Under the pieces are notes generated by a model. It did no database searches and was not told the DNA's origin. It saw only the letters and a program-made list of their open reading frames with translations. Shown here in pieces: positions 16,109 through 24,311 of a stretch of 34,654 nucleotides of DNA. A program made the translations under genes and the position numbers. Position 1 is the stretch's first letter. The number at the start of each line of letters is the position of its first letter. Source of the stretch: Prevotellaceae bacterium (GTDB lineage Bacteria; Bacteroidota; Bacteroidia; Bacteroidales; UBA932); NCBI GenBank assembly GCA_031270335.1, contig JAISXV010000116.1:1-34654 (forward strand). Direction: 5' to 3'.

Positions 16109-16960
16109 TTAATTTAATCTTTTAATTTTTATTTCGTTTCTATTCATTGCATCGTTGAATACAGCATTTTCCATTTGCCGTATCATATTGTTTTTCCTGC
16201 GGTTAAGAATTATATTTTTTATATTGTCTCTCACATGTTCGAAAGGCGCCACGCTTCCTTTCATCGAAATATCGTTTATTTTGATGAAATAAGTGTATTT
16301 ATCGTCGCTGTCTTCGATTGTGCGCATTCTGATTGCACGGTTTTCGTACGAGTCTGTTGTGCCTGGCAATGGAGCAGTTACTTGGTCTAAACTCATCCAT
16401 TCGTTGTGAAACACGCTGTAAGCCTCGGCTCCGTTTATCGAAATCTGTTCAAGTTCGTCGATGTCTTTTTCCCTGTTCGAACGGTAAAGATACCGTATTT
16501 TTTCGAGGTTTTTAAAATCGTTCGATACCTTAATATATAATACTTTTACCAGCATTCCGGTCAACTGGAAATTGTCGGGATTATCTTTGTAAAACTGTTC
16601 TATTTCGCTATGTCTGACAGCCGTATCCATTTTGGAACGAATATATGCCTGTTCGTGTTTATGTATCAGCAGAGACGTCCGGTAATCGTCAATTTCCTTG
16701 TCTATATTTTTTTCCTCTTCCGAAAGATTTTTTTCCGCATGTAGCAGTACAGCTTGATTTTTTGCCCATCGATGCAAATAATCCGTCAGAATAGTCAAAC
16801 TGTCTTCGGATGATAGATTTTGCAGATAATCTTTTATTTCGGACAAATACAATTTCCGTTCGCCCACTTCGGCAATGGGTATTTCATTTTGTTGACGTTT
16901 TGTTTCGCACGAAAACAAAATTATCAACATAACTGAAAAAAATACAATCTTTTGTCTCAT
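16109..16960 (-). CDS. SurA-like lipoprotein without a parvulin domain
   Basis: The protein of about 283 residues has a lipoprotein signal, MRQKIVFFSVMLIILFSC, with the lipidated cysteine in LFSC. The mature part begins like a SurA N-terminal domain (IAEVGERKLYLSEIKDYL) and is mostly helical. A region resembling a degenerate parvulin ('NFQLTGMLVKVLYIKVS') lacks the clear catalytic pattern. I chose the ATG at 16960; the preceding TTG adds one residue. It heads the operon with surA, the OstA-like gene and lysA, and probably assists the neighbouring SurA in outer-membrane assembly. That role is inferred from context. Confidence 0.8.
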   Translation of the reverse strand: MRQKIVFFSVMLIILFSCETKRQQNEIPIAEVGERKLYLSEIKDYLQNLSSEDSLTILTDYLHRWAKNQAVLLHAEKNLSEEEKNIDKEIDDYRTSLLIHKHEQAYIRSKMDTAVRHSEIEQFYKDNPDNFQLTGMLVKVLYIKVSNDFKNLEKIRYLYRSNREKDIDELEQISINGAEAYSVFHNEWMSLDQVTAPLPGTTDSYENRAIRMRTIEDSDDKYTYFIKINDISMKGSVAPFEHVRDNIKNIILNRRKNNMIRQMENAVFNDAMNRNEIKIKRLN

Positions 16961-17078
16961 CAATACAAATTAAAAAACGGCGCAAGTTACAAAATAAATG
17001 AGAAACTGAACAAATTTTGTGAAATTTGACTTTAAATATCTTGAATTTCAGCGATGTTCATTTTAACATGATCTCCGG

Positions 17079-17663
17079 TTATCTTTGTGTTTTCATCTCT
17101 AAAATTTTAACTCCACACTTATACAGCATCAGTATTATTTGCTGACAAACGATTCCGAATGTTGCTCCGCAGACGACGTCGAGCGGAAAATGTTTTCCCA
17201 CATAGATACGGCTGTATGCGACGCATACAGCCCAAAAGAATATCCAGACGGTGAAATATCTGTTTTTGAAGAACCATGCGGTAAACATTGCGAAACAAAA
17301 TGCGTTTGCCGCATGGTTTGAGATAAATCCGTATTGTCCGCCGCAATGTTCGAGGGAATGGATCAGGGGTTTGAGTTCATCGACATGACATGGACGCAAC
17401 CGTTCGAAAACATTCTTGAACAGATGTACCGACAGTTGGTCGGACATTGCGAATGTTGCGCCGAGCAAGGCAATCATCAATATACTTTTCCATACGGGCG
17501 TTCCACGGAACATAAATCCTGCAATACCCAAATACATCGGAATCCATAGATATATATCGCTGAAAGTCTTCATTACGGGGTCGAGCCAATCGAAATGAAA
17601 CCCGTTGATGATAAGAAACAGTTCAGTATCCCATTCGGGAAAACCGGTATTACTCATGAACAT
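17079..17663 (-). CDS. PAP2-family membrane phosphatase
   Basis: The 194-residue protein has several membrane helices and the three phosphatase motifs. These are KNVFERLRPC (about residues 82-91), SNHAANAF (about 113-120, in place of the usual PSGH, as is common in Bacteroidota members) and SRIYVGKHFPLDV (about 150-162). Such enzymes dephosphorylate undecaprenyl pyrophosphate, phosphatidylglycerol phosphate or lipid A in the periplasmic leaflet. It starts 4 bp after the ftsZ stop on the same strand, so it is probably in the division transcript. Undecaprenyl-phosphate recycling would fit this position. The substrate is inferred, not shown. Confidence 0.88.
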   Translation of the reverse strand: MFMSNTGFPEWDTELFLIINGFHFDWLDPVMKTFSDIYLWIPMYLGIAGFMFRGTPVWKSILMIALLGATFAMSDQLSVHLFKNVFERLRPCHVDELKPLIHSLEHCGGQYGFISNHAANAFCFAMFTAWFFKNRYFTVWIFFWAVCVAYSRIYVGKHFPLDVVCGATFGIVCQQIILMLYKCGVKILEMKTQR

Positions 17664-17667
17664 TCAA

Positions 17668-19143
17668 TCAGTCAACATCTCTGTTGAGGTACGAATTATT
17701 TTCGTTAAGGATATGAGTTCCTCCGGATTCACCGAGCCAGTGTTTCGTCACCTCTTTGCCGGCGCTTTTTCCGAGGGGTACCTTAGCTTCCTGTCTTTCG
17801 TATGCTGGAATTTGCTCCATCATTGTAATATCCGCTTCTTTCATCGACCATGTACCATCAACTCCTCCGGGCATGCTTATAGACGACGTTGTCCGGTTTA
17901 TCGAAACGGAATCGGAGATTGCCTCGTCCTTGATATCAATTTTTTCGATTGTCTCATTTGGAGTGAGGTCAATCGGACTGTAATATTGGTTATTGACAGG
18001 AGTGTCGGCGACAGGTCGCGAATCGGATGGCTTGCCTGTCAGGATGATAACATGTGGATCTTCGGGACCTTGTGGTTTTCCGGAGCTTTGGAGTGTTACA
18101 GTATCTTTTTTCAACCCGATGGATTTAATATCATCTCCAATATCGGGGAACGAGTTATTCATCGAAAAACCTGTAGCAATAATTGTTACCGAGATTTCGG
18201 CGTCTGAATTTTCGGCGTCGAGCGATATATCTTTCGTCACGCCACGCTTGAAATTGGCGCCTCTACCTGATGAATTGATTATATGCGACATTAACTCTTT
18301 CAATTCGTATGTTTTCAATGGATTTTTCAGACCTGAACTGACGTTTACAAGGATATTTTTTGCGCCGGAGATGTCGTTATTGTTCAGCAACGGAGAGAGG
18401 AGAGCTTGTTCGGCGGCTTTCTGCACACGATTTTCACCGGCAGCGCGTCCAAGTCCCATTAGCGCCATGTCGCTGTCTTTCATTACCATCTTGACGTCGG
18501 CTAAATCGACGTTGATATATCCTTCGACAGTGATGATTTCGGCAATGCTTTTGGCTGCGGTTGCCACAACGTCGTCGGCTTTCGGGAACGCTTCGAAAAC
18601 CGACAGCTCGGGATATATTTCATACAGTTTTTCGTTGTTGATTATCAGTAGCGAATCAACGTTTTTCCTCAGATTCTGCAATCCGTCGATAGCTCTCTTG
18701 TACGGCTCTTCGCCTTCGTCCTTAAAGGGTAAGGTGACAATTGCAACTGTCAGTATCCCCATGCTTTTTGCTTCTTTGGCGATAATTGGCGCCGCTCCTG
18801 TTCCTGTCCCGCCGCCAAGTCCGGTAGCGATAAAGATCATTTCAGTGTTTGATTCCAGGATTTTCTTTATTTCGTCGAGGCTTTCGAGCGCTGCCTGCCG
18901 TCCGATTTCGGGATTGCAACCGGTGCCTAATCCTTTGGTAAGCATTGCCCCGAGTTGTATTTTTACCGGAACAGTACTCTTGTCCAAGACCTGAGCATCA
19001 GTGTTGCATATAATAAAATCAACGCCTTCGATGCCTTTTTCATACATGTTTTTGACAGCATTGTTGCCGCCGCCGCCTACTCCTATCACTTTAATCAAGT
19101 GACTCAATTGTTTGTCCCAGTTTAATGGTATTACTTCATTCAT
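17668..19143 (-). CDS. ftsZ: Cell division GTPase FtsZ
   Basis: The 491-residue tubulin homologue forms the division ring. The GTP-binding core is intact: IGVGGGGNNAV (residues 20-30), GLGGGTGTGAAPI (108-120), and the T7 loop around NVDLADVKMVM that contacts the next subunit. After about residue 330 a long, poorly conserved tail of some 160 residues runs to the end. The usual short C-terminal peptide that binds FtsA is not obvious at the extreme end. The stretch IPAYERQEAKVP about 45 residues before it is the best candidate, as Bacteroidota FtsZ proteins often keep an 'IPAY' motif. It is followed by the PAP2 gene and preceded by two ftsA copies. Confidence 0.96.
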   Translation of the reverse strand: MNEVIPLNWDKQLSHLIKVIGVGGGGNNAVKNMYEKGIEGVDFIICNTDAQVLDKSTVPVKIQLGAMLTKGLGTGCNPEIGRQAALESLDEIKKILESNTEMIFIATGLGGGTGTGAAPIIAKEAKSMGILTVAIVTLPFKDEGEEPYKRAIDGLQNLRKNVDSLLIINNEKLYEIYPELSVFEAFPKADDVVATAAKSIAEIITVEGYINVDLADVKMVMKDSDMALMGLGRAAGENRVQKAAEQALLSPLLNNNDISGAKNILVNVSSGLKNPLKTYELKELMSHIINSSGRGANFKRGVTKDISLDAENSDAEISVTIIATGFSMNNSFPDIGDDIKSIGLKKDTVTLQSSGKPQGPEDPHVIILTGKPSDSRPVADTPVNNQYYSPIDLTPNETIEKIDIKDEAISDSVSINRTTSSISMPGGVDGTWSMKEADITMMEQIPAYERQEAKVPLGKSAGKEVTKHWLGESGGTHILNENNSYLNRDVD

Positions 19144-19173
19144 ATCCTTTATATTTTTATATTATTATTTCAA

Positions 19174-20499
19174 TCAATCATTTTTTTCTTCCTGTTGCGG
19201 ATTCATAAACATTACAAAAGCTTTACTCAATTTCTGCACCCATTCCGGCAACCGCTTTGGCGGCAGCGGTGGTGGCGGCGGCGGTTGTAACGGCGGTGGC
19301 GGCGTCTGTTTCGGCGTGAAACTATCCAGATGGTCGAATCCGCACATTATAAGTCCTACTGCAGTTGAATATTTGGGATGTATGACGCTAACGTCGGAAT
19401 CGACAATATTGTTGGGATTGCCAATGACGACTTCGATGTTCATTCGTTTTTGTATTGCCGGTTCCTTTCCGGCAAGATCTTTTAACCGTTGAAGGAGAAA
19501 ATCTCTTAATCCTGACATTTTCGATACTCCGCCGGTTATCACAAGTCCTGCGCCGAGTTTTCCGCACTGCGTTTTGTTGATTATTTCGTACATCACCATG
19601 TCAATAATTTCGTTCAGTCGCGAAGTGATTATTTTCGTTATAATGTCGAGCGGAATATCGCGTGACGGGCGACCGTTGATGCCTTCGACACGGACGCTGC
19701 CTTCGGTGTTTGCCGTGAGTCCGAACTGTATTTTGATTTGTTCGGCTTGATTGAACATCACGCTGCAAATGTTCTTAATGTCTTCGGATATAGAATTTCC
19801 TCCGAAGGGGATTACGGCAGTGTGGATGATTGTATTATCTTTATATACAATTAAATCTGTAGTTCCGCCTCCGATATCAATCATTGCGACGCCCATTTCT
19901 TTTTCGTCGTCGGAGAGTGTTGCCCTTGCCGATGCGATGGGTTCGAGAATCAACTTGTTCATCGACAGGTTCAGTTCTCTCATACAGGTATTTGTGTGTA
20001 TTCTGTTTGCCATGTTTCCTATCACCACGTAATAATGCCCTGTCAGTTTGTTTCCGAGCCGTCCGATGGGGTCGGTGATTCCATTTCTGTTGTCAATGCT
20101 GTAATACTGCGGGATGACATGCAATATTTCGGTGTCGGGACTGAGATGCATTCGTCCGGCATTCACTTCGAGTTCTGCGATTTCTTCTTTGGTAATCATG
20201 GAATCATATTGGTCACGGATTTTTTCCACTCTGTTTTCGATACACGTAATATGTTGTCCGGCAATGCCGACATATATGTTTTCGAGGTTTGTGATTCCGG
20301 CTTCGGCTTTGATTTGCGTCAGAGTGGGAATTACGGCATTGACAACTTTCGAGATATGTTCGACTTGTCCGCGCCGGATTCCGTCGGAGGGGGCTTCGCT
20401 GTATGCGACAATTTTGTAATTCTCGTTTTCGGTTTTTTCGCCAACGAGACTGACCACTTTTGTCGTCCCCAAATCTATTGCAACTACATATTTAGGCAT
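19174..20499 (-). CDS. ftsA: Cell division protein FtsA, downstream copy (polyproline linker)
   Basis: The 441-residue actin-family protein links the FtsZ ring to the membrane. The ATP site is intact: AIDLGTTKVVSLVGE (residues 7-21), MIDIGGGTTDLIVY (about 207-220) and ITGGVSKMSGL (about 324-334). The FtsA-specific 1C/SHS2 subdomain is present between them. The tail is a striking proline-rich linker (TPPPPLQPPPPPPLPPKR) followed by a short amphipathic helix, PEWVQKLSKAFVMFM, suited to membrane binding. The linker is encoded by GGC-rich DNA (plus strand) at about 19250-19310. The ATG overlaps the stop of the upstream paralogue by one base (TAATG). The two copies share motif order over the whole core but differ at many positions. 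Confidence 0.93.
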   Translation of the reverse strand: MPKYVVAIDLGTTKVVSLVGEKTENENYKIVAYSEAPSDGIRRGQVEHISKVVNAVIPTLTQIKAEAGITNLENIYVGIAGQHITCIENRVEKIRDQYDSMITKEEIAELEVNAGRMHLSPDTEILHVIPQYYSIDNRNGITDPIGRLGNKLTGHYYVVIGNMANRIHTNTCMRELNLSMNKLILEPIASARATLSDDEKEMGVAMIDIGGGTTDLIVYKDNTIIHTAVIPFGGNSISEDIKNICSVMFNQAEQIKIQFGLTANTEGSVRVEGINGRPSRDIPLDIITKIITSRLNEIIDMVMYEIINKTQCGKLGAGLVITGGVSKMSGLRDFLLQRLKDLAGKEPAIQKRMNIEVVIGNPNNIVDSDVSVIHPKYSTAVGLIMCGFDHLDSFTPKQTPPPPLQPPPPPPLPPKRLPEWVQKLSKAFVMFMNPQQEEKND

Positions 20500-21812
20500 T
20501 ATACTTTTTCTTTCTTTTCGTACAGGGCGTTTTTGAATATATCCATAAACGATTTTAACGTTGTGGGTATATTTCCGTTATCGTCACTGTCGCTGTTATT
20601 ACTGTTGATATCGTTAGTTGACAACCGGCGTTTGTTGATTTCGGGTGTTAGATTTTTCTCACGGCTGTCGAATCCGCACATTAACAGTCCTACGGCTGTC
20701 GAATATTTCGGATGTATGATTTCTTTCGGCGAGCTTTCGGATATGTATCCGGGTCGTCCGATTCTGACGTCCATACCGGTTTTCAGTTTCACAAATTCCC
20801 GCAGATGCGTCATTTGCGAGCCTCCGCCGGTGAAGACTATTCCTGCGCCAAGTTTATGGTCGTTATCTGCATATTTCCTGATTTCGAAGAGTATCATGTC
20901 CATGATTTCTATCATTCGCGCTTCGATAATACTTGCCAGCGATTTGAAAGATATTTCGCAGGCTTCGCGTCCTTCTCCTCTCGGCACGGCGATGATATGA
21001 TGTTCCGGCGTCATCGACGCAATACATGAACCGTATTGTATTTTGATGTTTTCAGCGTCACGCATAGGGATGTCGCAACACATCTTGATGTCGTGTGTGA
21101 TAGTGTTTCCTCCGAAGGGGATTATTGCGGTGTGCCTGACGACTTTATCGTGATAAATAATCAAGTCGGTGGTTCCTCCGCCCATATCGACCATGACGAC
21201 GCCCATTTCTTTTTCGTCTTCGGAGAGTATGGCTCTTGCCGACGCCATCGGTTCGAGTATCATCTCTTTCAGCGAAAGATTCAACCGCTCGATACACACT
21301 TCGGTATGCCGTGTCGAAATGCCTCTTTCGATTATCACCATGAAATTGCCGGCGAGTTTATATCCCAGACGTCCTGCGGGGTCGGTTATTTCGTTGATAT
21401 CATCGACGCTGTATGTCTGTGGGATGACATGTATAATTTTTTCGCCTGCGTTGACGTGCAGCTTGCGGGCGTTAGATTCGAGCGTTTTGATTTCGTCGTT
21501 TGTAATCATTTCTTCATACTTTGGTCGCAATATTTCCGTCCGGTTTTCGATGTACCGTATGTGCAAGCCGGCAATACCCACATATACTTCGTTGATTTCG
21601 GATATCCCGGCAATAGCCTTGATATTGCCAAGCGTGCCCTGCACCACTCCGACAACAGTCTGTATATTTTCGACTTGACCGTGCCTTATGCCTAACGAGC
21701 GCTCTTCGGAATACGCCAAAATCCTGATACGCCCGCTATTGTTAATCTTTTCGCCTACAATACTCACTATTTTTGTAGTGCCTAAATCTATCGCTGTCAA
21801 ATAGTCTGCCAT
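20499..21812 (-). CDS. ftsA: Cell division protein FtsA, upstream copy (acidic/Asn-rich linker)
   Basis: The 437-residue paralogue has the same fold and motifs: AIDLGTTKIVSIVGE (residues 7-21), MVDMGGGTTDLIIYHD and FTGGGSQMTHL. The SHS2 subdomain is present. The C-terminal linker differs completely from its neighbour, being rich in Asn, Ser and Asp (NSNNSDSDDNGN), and ends in an amphipathic helix, LKSFMDIFKNALYEKK. It lies 23 bp after ftsQ and overlaps the second ftsA by one base, so all three are translated from one message. Both copies look intact; nothing suggests one is decaying. Confidence 0.92.
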   Translation of the reverse strand: MADYLTAIDLGTTKIVSIVGEKINNSGRIRILAYSEERSLGIRHGQVENIQTVVGVVQGTLGNIKAIAGISEINEVYVGIAGLHIRYIENRTEILRPKYEEMITNDEIKTLESNARKLHVNAGEKIIHVIPQTYSVDDINEITDPAGRLGYKLAGNFMVIIERGISTRHTEVCIERLNLSLKEMILEPMASARAILSEDEKEMGVVMVDMGGGTTDLIIYHDKVVRHTAIIPFGGNTITHDIKMCCDIPMRDAENIKIQYGSCIASMTPEHHIIAVPRGEGREACEISFKSLASIIEARMIEIMDMILFEIRKYADNDHKLGAGIVFTGGGSQMTHLREFVKLKTGMDVRIGRPGYISESSPKEIIHPKYSTAVGLLMCGFDSREKNLTPEINKRRLSTNDINSNNSDSDDNGNIPTTLKSFMDIFKNALYEKKEKV

Positions 21813-21835
21813 ATATTTTGTTATTTAATAGTTAA

Positions 21836-22621
21836 TCAATTATCTTTTTTTATCGCTACAATCTGTTTATCAAATCTCAGGTCAAGAATTGCGTATGGAG
21901 CGTCGTTTTCGGCTCTGTAATACGGATTCACTTTCCTGTAGAAGGTCAACAGATTATCTAATTTCTTTTCGTAACCGTGCAATTGCCCGAAACGTATCAG
22001 ATGATTGTCCGAACATACTGCAAATGCAACATTTTTGTTTTCGTCGATGTCAATTTGCTGAATCTGCACGTTCCAGAACTCATCGTTCGAAATATGTCGC
22101 GTAAATGCCAGCAGATTGTGTGCAAAACGGGCGTCGCTCATTGTTTTTCCATCAGCGGGCAACCGGATTTTACCCGTCGCCAGAGGCACGTCGTACGCAT
22201 ATCGTTCCGAAACGGGAAAAGCTATGCCTTCGTCATCTAAATAACACGAACCCGACGAGGTCAACAAACGTACGATCGGCATTCGTTGTTCGATTTCTAC
22301 GTGCAGAATACTGTCGCCTGTCTGATATACAAGCGCATTTTTCACCGGACTTTTTGATTTGACTAATTTCAATATCTTTTTTATCACCTCATCGTTCAAA
22401 CGCTTGCCTTTACCAGCGATTCTACTTTGTTCAATCATTCGTTTGAAATCACCGGATGTTATCAACTTTGCTGTTTCCGCATTCCGTATTTTTACGTCGA
22501 TTCCTTTGCATACAGGGTCGCCCTTTGTGCTGCATACGTATATGGACAGACAAACTACTACCGCTAATATCGAAAGAATCAGAGTAATCCTTTTCCATGC
22601 AATCTTCCTTTTCATTGCCAT
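21836..22621 (-). CDS. ftsQ: Cell division protein FtsQ
   Basis: The 261-residue bitopic membrane protein has a basic N-terminus (MAMKRKIAWKR), one membrane helix (about residues 12-28) and a periplasmic part. It carries a POTRA-like domain with the conserved 'HVEIEQRMPIVRL' strand and 'YLDDEGIAFPVS' at about residues 125-138, as in Bacteroidota FtsQ. A second ATG two codons downstream (22615) is an equally possible start. It normally follows murC; here no murC is upstream, and the gene is divergent from a MerR regulator. Confidence 0.88.
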   Translation of the reverse strand: MAMKRKIAWKRITLILSILAVVVCLSIYVCSTKGDPVCKGIDVKIRNAETAKLITSGDFKRMIEQSRIAGKGKRLNDEVIKKILKLVKSKSPVKNALVYQTGDSILHVEIEQRMPIVRLLTSSGSCYLDDEGIAFPVSERYAYDVPLATGKIRLPADGKTMSDARFAHNLLAFTRHISNDEFWNVQIQQIDIDENKNVAFAVCSDNHLIRFGQLHGYEKKLDNLLTFYRKVNPYYRAENDAPYAILDLRFDKQIVAIKKDN

Positions 22622-22642
22622 TCTATCTGTTTACAAACGCCG

Positions 22643-22650
22643 CAAAGATA
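22643..22650 (-). promoter_or_regulatory. -7 box (TATCTTTG) for the ftsQ-ftsA-ftsA-ftsZ cluster
   Basis: On the minus strand TATCTTTG matches TAnnTTTG and lies 21 bp before the ftsQ ATG. No good TTTG stands at the -33 distance. It is the only -7 candidate I see for the division cluster, which suggests the cluster starts its own transcript here. Confidence 0.45.
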
Positions 22651-22757
22651 ATCATTATTCGATTCCCTGAATATAATTTTCAATAAATAATATAAAATAT
22701 TTATCCACAACCTTTGTTATCGCACTTGTAGTTAATAGATTCCGGGGTATAAAAATC

Positions 22758-22777
22758 GAAAAACAATTTTCGAAAAT
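22758..22777. promoter_or_regulatory. Inverted repeats between ftsQ and merR (possible operator)
   Basis: CGAAAA-ACAA-TTTTCG (22758-22773) overlaps the palindrome TTTTCGAAAA (22768-22777). It lies upstream of the merR -7 box in the 225-bp divergent spacer. It could be a binding site for the MerR protein, but no second copy supports this, and AT-rich spacers give such repeats by chance. Confidence 0.22.
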
Positions 22778-22811
22778 TTTACAATTTTTTAGTAATTTTA
22801 ATCAAAATTCG

Positions 22812-22819
22812 TACCTTTG
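22812..22819 (+). promoter_or_regulatory. -7 box (TACCTTTG) for the merR gene
   Basis: TACCTTTG is an exact -7 consensus match 27 bp before the chosen merR start. The -33 region is T-rich but lacks a clean TTTG. Confidence 0.6.
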
Positions 22820-22846
22820 TCGCATTATTTGAATAAAAAAATAGAA

Positions 22847-23185
22847 ATGCCGTACAAAGAGCCGAAGATAGAAAGACTTCAATATGCTATCAGTGAAGTC
22901 GCAGAGATGTTTGGAGAGAAGATCTCCACGATAAGATACTGGTCGGACAAGTTCGAAGGAATACTCAATCCTGTGCGAAATAACAAAGGAAACAGGATGT
23001 TTACTCCCGACGATCTGGATGCGTTAAAAATCATATATTATCTTGTAAAAGAGCGAGGTATGACTTTAGATGGAGCTAAGAAACGACTTGTCGAAAACAG
23101 AAACGGAGAACGAATGAACGCCGAAATAGTCAATCGTCTTGAAAACATTAAATTAGAATTGTTGGAAATAAAAAATTTGATATAA
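22847..23185 (+). CDS. MerR-family transcriptional regulator
   Basis: The 112-residue protein is a short MerR-type DNA-binding protein. The winged helix-turn-helix starts with YAISEVAEMFGEKISTIRYWSDKF (split over residues 13-36), then a wing (NNKGNRMFTPDDLDAL). A short helical tail follows in place of a large effector domain. I chose the ATG at 22847 because the earlier in-frame start at 22817 overlaps the -7 promoter box. Short MerR proteins of this kind are common in Bacteroidota, often of unknown target. It adjoins the Nif3 gene with no gap and is divergent from ftsQ. Confidence 0.88.
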   Translation: MPYKEPKIERLQYAISEVAEMFGEKISTIRYWSDKFEGILNPVRNNKGNRMFTPDDLDALKIIYYLVKERGMTLDGAKKRLVENRNGERMNAEIVNRLENIKLELLEIKNLI

Positions 23186-24280
23186 ATGATTACAGTTAAA
23201 GACATTGTGTCGGAGTTAGAAAAATTGGCTCCATTGAGTTATCAGGAAAGTTACGACAATGCCGGACTGATTGTCGGAAGTTTGGATACGGAAGCAAGTT
23301 CGGCGCTTTTGTGTTTCGACATAACCGAAGACATTATTGATGAGGCAATTGAGAAAAAAGCGAATCTTGTCATATCACATCATCCCGTGATATTCGGAGG
23401 TTTAAAGAAGATAAACGGGAAAAATGCAACGGAACGCATTGTGATTAAGGCAATACGTAACAATATTGCTTTATATGCGGCGCACACGAATCTCGACAGC
23501 GTCCGGGGCGGCATAAACACAACTTTAGCCGGAAAATTAGGACTTTCGGATATAAAAATTCTTTCGCCGCTCAAGAAAAATCTGTTTAAAATCGTAAGCT
23601 TTGTCCCCGAAGCGTATTCCGAAAAAGTCCGCAGGGCATTGTTCGAAGCCGGAGCGGGACACATCGGCAATTACGATTCGTGCAGCTATAATATTAAAGG
23701 TATAGGGACATTTCGGGGCGGCGACAACACAAATCCGTTTGTCGGTGAGAAGGGTTTATTGCACAACGAACCGGAAATCAGAATAGAAACTGTTGCAAAG
23801 AAAGAAAATCTGCACAAGATTATTTCGGCGCTGAAACAAAGTCATCCGTACGAAGAACCTGCTTACGACATTTATCAGCTTGAAAACGAGTATGAAAACG
23901 CAGGTATCGGAGCGGTCGGCGTTTTACCGGAATATACTGATGCTACCGGTTTTTTGGCAAAAATCAAGGAAATCCTTTCCGTTAAAATCATACGGCATAA
24001 CGATTTGTTCAAAAAAGTGAAAACCGTTGCTGTATGCGGCGGTTCAGGTTCGGGATACATCAACGAGGCAATAGCCGCCGGAGCCGATATTTTTGTTACG
24101 GGCGACTGTAAATATCACCAGTTTTTGGACTATCGGAACGAGATTATTTTGGCGGATACAGGGCATTTCGAGAGCGAATATTTTGCGACCGAAATATTTT
24201 ATAACGTAATTAAAAAAAAATTCCCTAATTTTGTGGCGAATTTATCGCATGGAATTTGTAATCCTGTGCAGTATTTTTAG
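23186..24280 (+). CDS. Nif3-like dinuclear metal-centre protein (DUF34)
   Basis: The 364-residue protein belongs to the Nif3/YbgI family, which forms ring-shaped hexamers with a two-metal centre. The metal-binding motifs are SHHPVIFGG (about residues 64-72) and HTNLD (about 96-100); the C-terminal metal ligands lie in LADTGHFESE. Between the halves is an inserted domain of the PII-like type, seen in long members of the family. The cellular role is unsettled; some databases name it GTP cyclohydrolase type 2. Start and stop directly adjoin merR. Confidence 0.92.
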   Translation: MITVKDIVSELEKLAPLSYQESYDNAGLIVGSLDTEASSALLCFDITEDIIDEAIEKKANLVISHHPVIFGGLKKINGKNATERIVIKAIRNNIALYAAHTNLDSVRGGINTTLAGKLGLSDIKILSPLKKNLFKIVSFVPEAYSEKVRRALFEAGAGHIGNYDSCSYNIKGIGTFRGGDNTNPFVGEKGLLHNEPEIRIETVAKKENLHKIISALKQSHPYEEPAYDIYQLENEYENAGIGAVGVLPEYTDATGFLAKIKEILSVKIIRHNDLFKKVKTVAVCGGSGSGYINEAIAAGADIFVTGDCKYHQFLDYRNEIILADTGHFESEYFATEIFYNVIKKKFPNFVANLSHGICNPVQYF

Positions 24281-24311
24281 TTGTAAATTAGTTAATTATA
24301 AAAATATAAAC

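Noticed and set aside
17080-17087. TATCTTTG on the plus strand, a -7 type box
   Set aside because: It lies at the 3' end of the PAP2 gene and no plus-strand gene follows before 22847. Likely chance.
17993-18994. 333-codon open frame on the plus strand opposite ftsZ
   Set aside because: It is antisense to a clear ftsZ and has the composition of a complementary-frame shadow. It shows no family motif and no start signal.
19996-21000. 334-codon plus-strand frame spanning the ftsA-ftsA junction
   Set aside because: It is antisense to both ftsA genes, with no recognisable domain or promoter.
22817-22846. Upstream start for the MerR protein
   Set aside because: It overlaps the -7 box TACCTTTG, so it would lie before the transcription start; the ATG at 22847 is preferred.
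24231-24311. Upstream start for the zinc-ribbon protein
   Set aside because: The added residues come from the overlapping end of the nif3 gene and do not resemble the family; the ATG at 24312 starts a typical lysine-rich N-terminus.
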